The position numbers and the translations under genes were made by a program. The notes below the pieces were generated by a model that saw nothing but the letters and a program-made list of their open reading frames with translations, ran no database searches and had not been told where the DNA came from. Shown here piece after piece: positions 1 through 8,143 of a stretch of 48,379 nucleotides of DNA. The stretch lies in the NCBI RefSeq assembly GCF_036641015.1, contig NZ_JAVWFO010000008.1, forward strand, positions 1 through 48,379, in the 5' to 3' direction. The stretch is from Anaerorhabdus sp036641015. GTDB taxonomy: Bacteria > Bacillota_I > Bacilli_A > Erysipelotrichales > Erysipelotrichaceae. How positions within the stretch are numbered: the first letter of the stretch is position 1; each line of letters starts with the position of its first letter.

Positions 1-67
1 AACTAAAGTACCAAGAATAGAGTACAGTAAATATCCACTGCATATAGATACCTCATATTCAAAATTG

Positions 68-100
68 AGAGCCTTTTTGAAAGACTCTTTTTTTATTTTT
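68..100 (+). terminator. Rho-independent terminator of an upstream gene
   Basis: AGAG at 68-71 pairs with CTCT at 85-88, and CTTT at 73-76 pairs with AAAG at 80-83, with one C/A mismatch and a three-base loop. A run of T follows from 88. It presumably ends a gene lying left of the window. Confidence 0.6.
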
Positions 101-143
101 CTACAAATACCCAAGTTTTTGATCAATATAGATGTTGAAAAAA

Positions 144-176
144 TTACTCATTTAATGTGAAAACTTTACTCATTTA
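144..176 (+). promoter_or_regulatory. 11-bp direct repeat, candidate activator site
   Basis: TTACTCATTTA occurs at 144-154 and again at 166-176, a 22-bp period (two helical turns). Each copy is followed two or three bases later by GTGAA. The second copy ends just before the expected -35 position of the promoter with its -10 at 202-207, and that -35 is poor. This layout is what LytTR-family (AgrA/ComE/PlnC type) response regulators use. The regulator assignment is inference; no intact regulator gene is in this locus. Confidence 0.5.
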
Positions 177-198
177 CAAGTGAAGTATTTTTCCTGTA

Positions 199-224
199 TG
201 TTATAATTTTAATAAGAACGGAGG
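199..224 (+). promoter_or_regulatory. Extended -10 promoter and ribosome binding site for the bacteriocin-transporter operon
   Basis: TG-T-TATAAT at 199-207 is an extended -10. No good -35 lies 17 bp upstream, which fits an activator-dependent promoter. GGAGG at 220-224 is placed correctly for the ATG at 230. Confidence 0.6.
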
Positions 225-229
225 TTTCT

Positions 230-487
230 ATGGCAACTAAACTATTGGTAAATGGAACAGAAATTACAATGACAATTTTTGATGATAAAGACTATATTTC
301 ACTTACAGATATGATCAAAGCAAAAGACGGCGATTTCTTTATATCGGATTGGCTTAGAAATAGAAATACAGTTGAATTCCTAGGTGTATGGGAACAAATA
401 TACAATCCGAATTTTAATTATGTCGAATTCGCCATAATTAAAAGCAAAACAGGTCTCAATAGTTACAAAATCAGTGTAAAAGAATGA
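230..487 (+). pseudogene. KilA-N domain protein, truncated to its N-terminal part
   Basis: The 85-residue product begins like KilA-N proteins of Bacillota, with the segments ISLTDMIKA, ISDWLRNRNTVEFLG and FAIIKSKTG seen in that family. Full-length relatives are, from memory, near 250-280 residues, and the remaining half of the KilA-N DNA-binding fold is missing. The reading frame stops at TGA TAG just where family members continue with Trp-Ile-Glu-Lys-Thr-Asn-Ala; the bases GAGAAAACTAATGCT after the two stops still encode Glu-Lys-Thr-Asn-Ala in the same frame. The gene therefore looks broken at this point, with the start of the next gene grafted on. It has a good ribosome binding site and may still be translated as a leader for the downstream genes. 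Confidence 0.65.
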
Positions 488-500
488 TAGGAGAAAACTA

Positions 501-2546
501 ATGCTTAAAAAATATTGTATTCTTTTCTTACTGCTTTCAGTAATCAGCTTCATTTCTATTAGTGATTTTTATAATTCTTCAATGGTTGAAAAAATTGGAA
601 AATGGAGCAATAGTAATCAATCTACCCAAATAATGTTCAAAAATACAGATGGTATAGAGCCCACAGAATTTGTAGATTATTTAAAAAACACTGTTGAAAA
701 ATATAATATCACTATTTTACAACAAGTTTCTGATAGTCTTAATAACTCCACTAATTTATATATTAGTTCATCAAATAAAGCATATATGAGTAATATATTG
801 CTTGAAGTTGGACAAATATCTGATTTAAAAAACTTTAAAGGATATTCAACTAACTCTAAACAGAAGGAAAATCGAATTTTCAATTTAAATTTCAGCGAAC
901 CGATGACAATTCTACCATTTGAATATGATGGATTGATGAATCCTTTTGGATACTTTGGTGTATACACAAATCAAGGTGATCCAATTGATTATCAATTATT
1001 TCAATTGGTTAAAAATGAAATTTCATCAAAGTATGGAGATATAATTATTGAATTTAATAAATATGAAACTACTCATGGTGGACTATCGGATATCATGAAA
1101 ACACAATTTTCTCAGTCTTTTATAATTAGTATGCTATTTACTACTCTATTTACATTAATTATGATTACCGATTTATTAAAAGAACAAAAAAAAATAACTT
1201 GTCTCAAATTGAACGGATATTCAAATTTGAGTATTTTCCGTTATTTAATATTTGATAAAATTATCTTATCGTTTCTTTGTTATATTGTATTTTTTTCACT
1301 TATTTTTTCTGTTTCAATTCCCTTTAATTATTCAATAGTTCCGCAGCTTTATTTATTTTCCTTTCTTTTAGCTATATTAAACCTAATGTTAGTCATATTA
1401 TTTAGCTACTTATTATTCATATTCATCCTATTTGTTCCAATAAACTCTGCTATGAAGGGAAAATCATATTTATCTATTGCAGCTAATGTGGTAATGATAT
1501 CCAAAATTATTTTAATAATTTCATTTATTCCGTTTCTTTCTAAAAATGCATTTGAAATTAACGCATTTGCAAATGGACAAATAAACAAATCAACATTAGA
1601 AAATAAATATAAAAATCTCTATTCAATTCAAAATATGTCGCCGATAAAAAAATTAACTGATCTATTCGACACAAATGAGTTTCAAATAATAATTGATGAA
1701 CTAAGAGAAGAATCCAATGCATTTTATTTTATAAGTCAATTTGAATACTCTAGTGATAAAAATATGAAAGATAAGTATAAACAGTTTTACATTGTCGATG
1801 AACAATACTTAATTAATCAAGAAATTACACTGCCTAGTACACCTCTTTCCTCGACCTCTATCTTCCTAAATAAAGATTACAAGCAAGATGATTCTTATTA
1901 TGAATTTCTAAATAAATGTGCATATCAAAACTTTGGGTCCTTACCTAAACCTAATTACATTTATTATTCTGGTACAGCCGATAATTTCAGTGAATTGTAT
2001 CATTACTCTTCTATTTCCATAGAAAACAGTCCCATTTTCCTTATCCCTGAAGACCATATTAAATATAATGGATTATTCAATATGTACTTTTATTATCAAG
2101 GAAATCGCAAACAAGCACAAAATTATATAAATTCAAAATTCGAAAAATTCGATATAAATGATCCATATTATGTTTCAAGCATAAAAGAAAGCTACAATAA
2201 TTTTTATTCCAGTTCAATAAATAGAAATACAAAAAGTATATTTACATCATTTTTAATGTACCTAGTTTATATTATCGTCTCTTACCAATATATTTCATTA
2301 ACCTTTTGTTCAAATAAAAAGCAATTATTTATCGAAAAATGTGAGGGAATTTTATTTAGTGATTTTGTGATAAAGAATTTGATTGTAAGTTCCATTTTCA
2401 TACTTCTATTTTCATTATTATTTTATCTTTCATATAAATATTTTGATTTAACTTATCTTTTTATTATCATTTGTATTACAACTGTTGAAATAGTTTTAAA
2501 CTATTATTTTTTAAACAAAACAAGAAATATTGGAGGTATTGACTAA
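501..2546 (+). CDS. DUF1430 bacteriocin-associated integral membrane protein (ABC permease)
   Basis: The 681-residue protein has one N-terminal membrane helix (about 4-24), a long extracytoplasmic region (about 25-200), a block of helices at about 205-350, a second large polar region and a final set of helices from about 600 to the end. This FtsX/MacB-like plan and the sequence match the DUF1430 family found beside lactococcin-972-type bacteriocins. It overlaps the ATPase gene downstream by one base (TAATG), so the two are translationally coupled and probably form one exporter or immunity/self-protection ABC transporter. Its ribosome binding site AGGAG lies inside sequence that still resembles KilA-N coding DNA. 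A lactococcin-972-like peptide gene, normally just upstream, is not visible here. Confidence 0.8.
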   Translation: MLKKYCILFLLLSVISFISISDFYNSSMVEKIGKWSNSNQSTQIMFKNTDGIEPTEFVDYLKNTVEKYNITILQQVSDSLNNSTNLYISSSNKAYMSNILLEVGQISDLKNFKGYSTNSKQKENRIFNLNFSEPMTILPFEYDGLMNPFGYFGVYTNQGDPIDYQLFQLVKNEISSKYGDIIIEFNKYETTHGGLSDIMKTQFSQSFIISMLFTTLFTLIMITDLLKEQKKITCLKLNGYSNLSIFRYLIFDKIILSFLCYIVFFSLIFSVSIPFNYSIVPQLYLFSFLLAILNLMLVILFSYLLFIFILFVPINSAMKGKSYLSIAANVVMISKIILIISFIPFLSKNAFEINAFANGQINKSTLENKYKNLYSIQNMSPIKKLTDLFDTNEFQIIIDELREESNAFYFISQFEYSSDKNMKDKYKQFYIVDEQYLINQEITLPSTPLSSTSIFLNKDYKQDDSYYEFLNKCAYQNFGSLPKPNYIYYSGTADNFSELYHYSSISIENSPIFLIPEDHIKYNGLFNMYFYYQGNRKQAQNYINSKFEKFDINDPYYVSSIKESYNNFYSSSINRNTKSIFTSFLMYLVYIIVSYQYISLTFCSNKKQLFIEKCEGILFSDFVIKNLIVSSIFILLFSLLFYLSYKYFDLTYLFIIICITTVEIVLNYYFLNKTRNIGGID

Positions 2547-3178
2547 TGAACATCAAAATTCAAGAACTTAAAAAAACATATGGAAATTTAGAAATATTTG
2601 ATAACTTTAATATTGAAATTCAAAGTGCTGCATTAACTTGTCTATATGGTGGTAGCGGCTGTGGTAAGACAACACTCTTAAATATAATTGGAATGATAGA
2701 ACCTTATGATTCAGGAAATATATACTATGATGGAATAAAAATATCACGTCAAAAAGATATTCAACATTATCTTGCATACAAAATAGGATTTATTTTTCAA
2801 AATTTTGGGTTAGTTGACAATTTAACTGTTATACAAAACATTAAAATTTCTAAGCAAAATAAGCATTTATCTGATTGTCAAATCAATGAAGCACTTAATA
2901 AATTTGGTTTAATTGATATTTTGAATAAGAAAATATTTGAACTTTCAGGTGGCGAACAACAAAGAGTAGCTTTAACAAAAGTATACCTTAAAAATGTTGA
3001 CCTTATTCTAGCTGATGAACCAACTGCGTCTCTTGATGAAGAGAACGCAAATCTTGTGATGAATACATTAAGGGAATTTGCAAGACTTGGGAAAACCATA
3101 GTAATTGTCTCCCATGATAAGAATATTCGAGATTTTTGTGACTATTCGTATAATATTTCCAACAAACAATCATTTTAA
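2546..3178 (+). CDS. ABC transporter ATP-binding protein, lactococcin-972 group
   Basis: The 210-residue ATPase shows Walker A GGSGCGKTT (about 35-43), a Q-loop in GFIFQNFG, the signature LSGGEQQRVAL, Walker B LILADEPTASLD and the H-loop IVSHD. Length and sequence fit the MacB-like/lactococcin-972 export ATPases. It begins at the stop codon of the DUF1430 gene and would power that permease. It is likely part of the operon starting at about 209. All catalytic motifs are intact, so the transporter may be functional even though the neighbouring regulator genes are decayed. Confidence 0.88.
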   Translation: MNIKIQELKKTYGNLEIFDNFNIEIQSAALTCLYGGSGCGKTTLLNIIGMIEPYDSGNIYYDGIKISRQKDIQHYLAYKIGFIFQNFGLVDNLTVIQNIKISKQNKHLSDCQINEALNKFGLIDILNKKIFELSGGEQQRVALTKVYLKNVDLILADEPTASLDEENANLVMNTLREFARLGKTIVIVSHDKNIRDFCDYSYNISNKQSF

Positions 3179-3339
3179 AAATATACGACTTTAACTAAGA
3201 ATATATCTTTTCTAGTTGTTTAACATTATTTGCCGGTACTCCACTAACAATGACAAATTTGAACTTACCATAGATATCATGACATAAAAAGAGCACAATC
3301 AGATGTTATTTTTGTTAGTGAATGAAAAAGGAAAATCCA

Positions 3340-3559
3340 ACAAATTATTATGCTCATATTAATACTATTATTAATTTAGATAACATCGTTAATTAAACTT
3401 TAAAAAAAATTGATAAAGATTTATTGAAACGTGCTCTAGTTAATTTAATACAGAATAGTATGCTACATAATAAAAATGGATGTTCATCATGGAATGATGA
3501 TTATTGATCACAGCATATTTGGTGGACTCAAAGTTACCTTATCGTTTTCAAAAATATAA
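3340..3559 (+). pseudogene. Remnant of a sensor histidine kinase
   Basis: Frame 3409-3504 encodes IDKDLLKRALVNLIQNSMLH, a typical N-box of a HATPase_c domain, but a TAA precedes it at 3394-3396 and a TGA follows at 3505. A second piece, 3521-3559, in another frame encodes GGLKVTLSFSKI and a stop, which resembles a kinase C-terminus. The G boxes between them are missing. Two-component systems often sit beside lactococcin-972-type ABC genes, so this was probably the sensor for the locus. Assignment rests on the N-box pattern alone. Confidence 0.5.
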
Positions 3560-3570
3560 AACAAAAAAAA

Positions 3571-3597
3571 AGATGTTGTAAGAACATCTATTTTTTT
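3571..3597 (+). terminator. Rho-independent terminator
   Basis: AGATGTT at 3571-3577 pairs with AACATCT at 3583-3589 around a five-base loop and is followed by seven T. An A-run lies on the other side, so it could also work leftward. It ends the bacteriocin-transporter/kinase region. Confidence 0.75.
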
Positions 3598-3730
3598 ACG
3601 GACTATTAATCCATTAACGGGGGAAAGAAATCTATATCAAATGGTATTATTTCCTATTTGATGTCTTTATTATAGAGGAAGGTTGTGTAAAAAGTATGGT
3701 GGTTATGTGAAAGATTTGTGTAAGTTTTTT

Positions 3731-3771
3731 GTGACAAAGTCACTGAAACAACCCTTTTAATCATCTATAAT
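3731..3771 (+). promoter_or_regulatory. trxA promoter with a GTGAC palindrome near -41
   Basis: TATAAT at 3766-3771 with CTGAAA at 3743-3748 (17-bp spacer) forms the promoter. A perfect inverted repeat GTGAC-AAA-GTCAC lies at 3731-3743; its centre is about 41 bp before the expected start at 3778, the classical class II position for Crp/Fnr-type activators. Rex also binds TTGTGA-type dyads, but with a six-base spacer rather than the five here. Binding by the Crp/Fnr protein at 6082-6765 is an inference. Confidence 0.5.
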
Positions 3772-3799
3772 GAGGTCATAAACAAGGAGGTATTTACTT

Positions 3800-4117
3800 A
3801 TGACAGTAAAACATTTAGATATAAATAACTTTGAACAAGAAGTATTAAGCGCAAAAGAACCAGTATTGGTTGATTTCTTCGCTACATGGTGTGGACCTTG
3901 TAAGATGTTATCACCAGTAATTGAAGAGATTGCTAGTGAAGCAAAAGATTTTAAGGTTTTCAAACTTGATGTTGATGAACAAGAAGAACTTGCAGCTAAA
4001 TACGGCGTAATGACTATTCCTACTTTAATTGTATTTAAAGATGGTCAACCAGTTCAAACATCTGTTGGATTTAAGCCAAAAGCAGCGGTATTAGACTTGG
4101 TCAAACACGCACAATAA
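3800..4117 (+). CDS. trxA: Thioredoxin
   Basis: The 105-residue protein is a standard thioredoxin: the active site WCGPC is at 30-34, preceded by VDFFAT, and the cis-proline loop is TIPT near residue 73. It reduces protein disulfides in the cytosol using thioredoxin reductase, which is not in the window. AAGGAGG precedes the ATG. It is transcribed alone, with its own promoter and a strong terminator directly after the stop. Confidence 0.97.
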   Translation: MTVKHLDINNFEQEVLSAKEPVLVDFFATWCGPCKMLSPVIEEIASEAKDFKVFKLDVDEQEELAAKYGVMTIPTLIVFKDGQPVQTSVGFKPKAAVLDLVKHAQ

Positions 4118-4140
4118 GCAGCATACGCTGCTTATTTTTT
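4115..4140 (+). terminator. Terminator of trxA
   Basis: TAAGCAGC at 4115-4122, which includes the trxA stop codon, pairs with GCTGCTTA at 4127-4134 around a four-base loop, followed by T residues. The opposite strand lacks a good U-tract. Confidence 0.85.
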
Positions 4141-5651
4141 TATTTTTCAATTCGTTGATTATTATGATAATCAATGTATGTAATGCCATGCTCATTGACA
4201 GGATAGCGTACAACAATTTGAATCATTCTTAAATCATATCCAGATACTTTGCCATCTTTTAAGGCATTAATTGAAAATCCAATTGAATCTTTAAACTCAT
4301 CAAAATCATTTCCATAATGATCACGGTAAACACTAATTCTTACATCATTATCCACTTCACTTGTTCTTAAGTAGTAATCAAATGAATCATATGTTTCAAT
4401 TACTATTTCATTGTTAAGAGTATCATCTTTAACAAACTTCACATTTTCATAATATGATAAATCATAAATTGCATTACTATCATAATCAATTCTTCCAATT
4501 TCTTCTAAACGATTATTTAAATAATCAGCTGATTCTTCTGAATCAATATAGACAATATCAAATCTAGAGATTTCATGCATAGTTAGAGGAATCCCTACGC
4601 CAATAAATATTGCAGAAACAATTAAATTCACTGTGATTACAATACCATTTACACGTTTGTTGAAGATTAGTAGCATACATAAATTGATAATTACTATGAT
4701 AATCCCCATAATACCAACAAGTAATATAAATACACCCCAAATAGAAACATTTTGAGTTAGTAAATAAACTACTAAGCCAACTCCAATACCTAACCCAATA
4801 ATAGTCATCCACATTGGAATCATTAGTATTATTCCAAAGAAACGTAATACCCAAACGAATATATTTACTAAACTTTTACCAAAATAATGACTTGTTGAAT
4901 GCTTTTCTGTCGATTTAGCTTCTTTTGTTTCTGATTCTTTAAACGTAGAATATTCAGGTTCTGATTTTTTAAATTCTTTATCTTCTGCTTTATACTCTTT
5001 TTTAATATCATCATTTACTGAAGTCTTTTTTTTTGTACTTTTTAAACTATCTAATCCTTCGCTTAATGGTCTTTTAAATAAATTTTCTGAATTTATTTCT
5101 TCTCCATTAACACCAACACGAATGAAACTGATAATAATTACTATCGATAACACTAGAAATACTAGTGTGAAGATAAACGATATTAATCCATTAAATACAT
5201 GCGATATTCCAAAAGGAATAATCATATATACAATACTTCTAAATAAGCCTTCAAGAATTGCAAATGGGATTTTAAGAAGAAGTAAGACAACTAAACCAAC
5301 ACCAACTAAAACTAAAGTTCTAGAAATACCTTCCACTGATAAATCTTTAAATACTGTAGAGAAGAAACTAGATAAACTGTCAATCATATCATTTAGGACA
5401 TCTCCAACTTTGCTAGCAGCATCCTTATGTTTATTAGCATTCTTGTTACCTTTAATTTTATATGCGTCAAATATTTCAGCAACTAACTCATCAATATCTC
5501 CAAAATCTTTTACTGCTTCCTCTTCTGTTTTACCTTCTTGAATCTTTTGATCAATGGTATCAGAATACTCATCTAATATATCTTTTACCTCTGAATCTGT
5601 TAATATGTCTAATTTATGTTTAAGTTCATTAAGAAACTCTTTCTTATTCAT
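4140..5651 (-). CDS. HAAS (DUF1700) domain multi-pass membrane protein
   Basis: The 503-residue protein starts with a DUF1700/HAAS helical domain (about 1-75, MNKKEFLNELKHKLDIL...DFGDIDEL), followed by a linker and helices at about 110-135 and 150-185, a charged Lys/Glu/Ser-rich cytoplasmic stretch (about 195-250), four helices at about 260-370 and a soluble C-terminal domain (about 375-503). HAAS proteins are nearly always paired with PadR regulators and are thought to sense or adjust envelope state. The paired PadR gene lies three bases upstream in the same operon. The function of the C-terminal domain is not recognised. Confidence 0.8.
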   Translation of the reverse strand: MNKKEFLNELKHKLDILTDSEVKDILDEYSDTIDQKIQEGKTEEEAVKDFGDIDELVAEIFDAYKIKGNKNANKHKDAASKVGDVLNDMIDSLSSFFSTVFKDLSVEGISRTLVLVGVGLVVLLLLKIPFAILEGLFRSIVYMIIPFGISHVFNGLISFIFTLVFLVLSIVIIISFIRVGVNGEEINSENLFKRPLSEGLDSLKSTKKKTSVNDDIKKEYKAEDKEFKKSEPEYSTFKESETKEAKSTEKHSTSHYFGKSLVNIFVWVLRFFGIILMIPMWMTIIGLGIGVGLVVYLLTQNVSIWGVFILLVGIMGIIIVIINLCMLLIFNKRVNGIVITVNLIVSAIFIGVGIPLTMHEISRFDIVYIDSEESADYLNNRLEEIGRIDYDSNAIYDLSYYENVKFVKDDTLNNEIVIETYDSFDYYLRTSEVDNDVRISVYRDHYGNDFDEFKDSIGFSINALKDGKVSGYDLRMIQIVVRYPVNEHGITYIDYHNNQRIEK

Positions 5652-5654
5652 CCT

Positions 5655-5975
5655 CTAATCCTCCTTATTCTCATTTATAAATTTATTGATACTAGTCGAA
5701 AATTCCAACCACTCAGTCTTTATTTCCTTCATTACTACAAGACCCCTTGCAGTAATACGATAATACTTCCGAGGTGGTCCTTCCGTTGATTCTTGTAAAT
5801 AAGTTTCAAATATCGACTCATTTGTCATACGTTTAAGTAAAGGATAGATTGTTCCTTCATTTACATGTACTATGTTACATACCTCTTTTACCAGTTCATA
5901 TCCATAGATATCTTTTTTAGAAACTACCATCATTACTACAAGTTCAAGAACTCCTTTTTTGAATTGTGTATTCAC
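5655..5975 (-). CDS. PadR-family transcriptional regulator
   Basis: A winged-helix PadR protein: KGVLELVVMMVV, the YGYELVKEV helix, NEGTIYPLLKRM recognition region and the wing GPPRKYYRIT are all present. I start it at the GTG at 5973-5975 (106 residues). A longer frame from an ATG at 6006-6008 is unlikely because that ATG lies between the -35 (6019-6024) and -10 (5996-6001) of the promoter and would not be transcribed; AAGGAAGTGAT precedes the GTG at suitable distance. It probably represses its own operon with the HAAS protein. Confidence 0.88.
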   Translation of the reverse strand: MNTQFKKGVLELVVMMVVSKKDIYGYELVKEVCNIVHVNEGTIYPLLKRMTNESIFETYLQESTEGPPRKYYRITARGLVVMKEIKTEWLEFSTSINKFINENKED

Positions 5976-5995
5976 TCTATCACTTCCTTGATGAT

Positions 5996-6024
5996 ACTTT
6001 ATCACCACTACTATGCATTGTCAA
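5996..6024 (-). promoter_or_regulatory. Promoter of the PadR-HAAS operon
   Basis: On the minus strand TTGACA (6019-6024) and TAAAGT (5996-6001) are separated by exactly 17 bases. Transcription would start near 5989, 14 bases before the GTG start codon. AGTACT next to the -35 and AAGTAT next to the -10 give a loose inverted arrangement that could be an autoregulatory operator. Confidence 0.65.
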
Positions 6025-6081
6025 GTACTGTTTAATACCAATTATTAAAGAATTTATAATAGTAAAAGGTAGCCATTTAAG

Positions 6082-6765
6082 CTACCTTCCATCAATTGCC
6101 TTCTTTAATTTCTCTTTATTTATAATTAATATTCCACCACGATTCAGTTCCACAATACCTTCTTTCTCAAAGTATTTAAGCATTCTACTTACAACTTCTC
6201 TTGCACTACCTATATATTTTGCAATCGTTTCATGGGTTACTTCTACGCATAGTGTTTTAGTTCGATTCACCTCATCCAACAAATAAATAGCTAATCTTTT
6301 ATCCATACTCATAAATAATACTTGTTGCATAGCCCACATAACATCACTGAATCTTTCAGTAGTTACTTGATATACATAATTTTCCAAATAAATATTCTTT
6401 CGCATTATTTTTGAAAATGCCTCAGTATTCATTAACACCGCAGTTACATTTGATTCTGTGTCAATAAATACATCAAAACTAATCGATGACAAAATACATG
6501 AAGCAGACAAAATACATACATCCCCTGCGCCAAGACGATATAAAGTAACTTCTCTTCCTTCCTCTGATAATATATAAATTCTTAATTCACCAGTCTCTAC
6601 GAGTAAAACACCTAAGCAATCTTCTTCATCACCATGTATAGTTTGATGGGCTTTATAACCAACTTCAATTGAGTTTTGTAGTAAATATGCCTGTTCTTCT
6701 TTTGATAAATTCTTCCATGCGGGTAATCCATTTTCTATAACTTCTAGAATGTGTTTATCATGCAT
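6082..6765 (-). CDS. Crp/Fnr-family transcriptional regulator
   Basis: The protein has an N-terminal cyclic-nucleotide-binding-like beta barrel (about 20-125) and a C-terminal winged helix with HTH segment THETIAKYIGSAREVVSRML (about 175-194). The Fnr-type four-cysteine cluster is not present at the N-terminus; the visible cysteines are scattered, so it is not an obvious oxygen-sensing Fe-S protein, and the effector is unknown. I use the ATG at 6763-6765, nine bases after GAGGG, rather than a TTG two codons upstream. A promoter with TATAAT at 6794-6799 (minus) precedes it. The palindrome before trxA is a candidate target. Confidence 0.88.
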   Translation of the reverse strand: MHDKHILEVIENGLPAWKNLSKEEQAYLLQNSIEVGYKAHQTIHGDEEDCLGVLLVETGELRIYILSEEGREVTLYRLGAGDVCILSASCILSSISFDVFIDTESNVTAVLMNTEAFSKIMRKNIYLENYVYQVTTERFSDVMWAMQQVLFMSMDKRLAIYLLDEVNRTKTLCVEVTHETIAKYIGSAREVVSRMLKYFEKEGIVELNRGGILIINKEKLKKAIDGR

Positions 6766-6841
6766 AATCAATATCCCTCGTTTTCACAATTCCATTATAC
6801 GAAGAATATCAATACATTTCACTTACTTTAATTCACGCACA

Positions 6842-6870
6842 AGAAAAAAGTTGTTGGAAATCCAACAACT
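6842..6870 (-). terminator. Terminator of pgi
   Basis: A perfect ten-base stem (AGTTGTTGGA at 6849-6858, TCCAACAACT at 6861-6870) with a two-base loop is followed on the minus strand by six T. It overlaps the pgi stop codon. Confidence 0.85.
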
Positions 6871-8143
6871 AATTCTTACCTAATAGTTTAAACATGTTTT
6901 TCTTATATACTTCAACACCTGGTTGATTAAATGGATTGATATCAATTAAGTAACAAGTAATTGCACACGCTCTAAAGAAGAAATAACACATGTAACCAAA
7001 ACTAAATTCTTTCATATCTGGTAATGTAAGAATAATGTTTGGAACATTCCCTGTAACTTCATGAGCTTCAAGAGTACCTTTACAAGCCATTTTATTAACC
7101 CAGTCTAAACTCTTATTTTCAAGATAATTCATGTTATCCATGTTTTCTTCATCATGAGGGAATAAACCATCCATTGTAGGATGTTCAACAAGTAATAATG
7201 TTTCAAATAAAACTTTCTTTCCATCTTGAACAAATTGTCCAAGAGAATGTAAATCTGTTGAGAATGTTGCACTACAAGGTAGTACACCTAAACCATCTTT
7301 ACCTTCAGATTCACCAAAAAGTTGTTTCCACCACTCACCAACCATAGTCATTTGTGGTTCATAAGTAACTAGCATTTCAGCATCTTTACCTTGATTTTGT
7401 AAAATACGACGTGCTACTGCATATTGATATGCTGCATTTGTTTTAAGATCAGGATTTGCTAAATCATTATAAGCTTGGATACCACCATCCATAATTGCTT
7501 TAATATCAATACCCATAATTGCTAAAGGTAATAAACCTACAGCAGTAGTAACTGAATATCTACCACCAATATCATCAGGAATTACAAAAGTTTCATATCC
7601 TTCTTTTGTAGCAAGATCTTTTAATGTACCACGTGACTTATCAGTAGTTGCAATAATACGTGTTTTACATTCTTCCTTGCCATATTTATTTTCCATGATT
7701 TGTTTTAACATTCTAAATGCCATAGCTGTTTCAGTAGTTGTTCCTGATTTAGAAATAACATTTAAAATAACGCTCTTATTTTGAATATATGCTTCAACTT
7801 GTTTGAAATATGTACTTGAGAAAGTATTACCAATAAAAATAACTTCAGTTTTATTTTGAGAGTATAAGCCTTGAATCATTTCTATTGCAGCACGTGCTCC
7901 TAAATAAGATCCACCAATACCACAAACTAATAAAACTTCTGCTTTATCTTTTACTTTTTCAGCTACTTTTAAAATGCGTTCAAATTCTTCTTTATCATAT
8001 TGATTTGGCCATTCAACCCAACCAAGAAAATCGTTACCTTTTCCTTCTTTAGCAAGCAATGCTTCATGAATTTTAGTAACTTGGTCTTGATAACTTGTAA
8101 TATCTTCTTTTAAAAATGCATGTGTACTATCAAATTGAATCAT
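6869..8143 (-). CDS. pgi: Glucose-6-phosphate isomerase
   Basis: The 424-residue enzyme interconverts glucose 6-phosphate and fructose 6-phosphate in glycolysis. Family landmarks are present: VCGIGGSYLGAR (about 73-84), SKSGTTTET (about 132-140), the GEWWKQLFGESEGKDG loop (about 270) and a C-terminal segment ending in VYKKNMFKLLG that carries the conserved lysine. It is slightly shorter than the roughly 450-residue enzymes of bacilli but complete at both ends. It overlaps the S1-domain gene by four bases (ATGA), so the two are co-translated. Confidence 0.96.
   Translation of the reverse strand: MIQFDSTHAFLKEDITSYQDQVTKIHEALLAKEGKGNDFLGWVEWPNQYDKEEFERILKVAEKVKDKAEVLLVCGIGGSYLGARAAIEMIQGLYSQNKTEVIFIGNTFSSTYFKQVEAYIQNKSVILNVISKSGTTTETAMAFRMLKQIMENKYGKEECKTRIIATTDKSRGTLKDLATKEGYETFVIPDDIGGRYSVTTAVGLLPLAIMGIDIKAIMDGGIQAYNDLANPDLKTNAAYQYAVARRILQNQGKDAEMLVTYEPQMTMVGEWWKQLFGESEGKDGLGVLPCSATFSTDLHSLGQFVQDGKKVLFETLLLVEHPTMDGLFPHDEENMDNMNYLENKSLDWVNKMACKGTLEAHEVTGNVPNIILTLPDMKEFSFGYMCYFFFRACAITCYLIDINPFNQPGVEVYKKNMFKLLGKN

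Larger units (their letters stand above)
1..229. other. Intergenic left edge, no gene called
   Basis: This stretch holds a rho-independent terminator, an 11-bp direct repeat and a promoter, each listed separately. A frame that is open from base 2 to a stop at 157-159 crosses the terminator and resembles no protein I know, so I do not call it. The gene ended by the terminator lies outside the window or is represented only by its last few bases. Confidence 0.6.

Noticed and set aside
2..159. Open reading frame of 52 codons at the left edge
   Set aside because: It runs through a convincing terminator, has no ribosome binding site in the window and resembles no protein.
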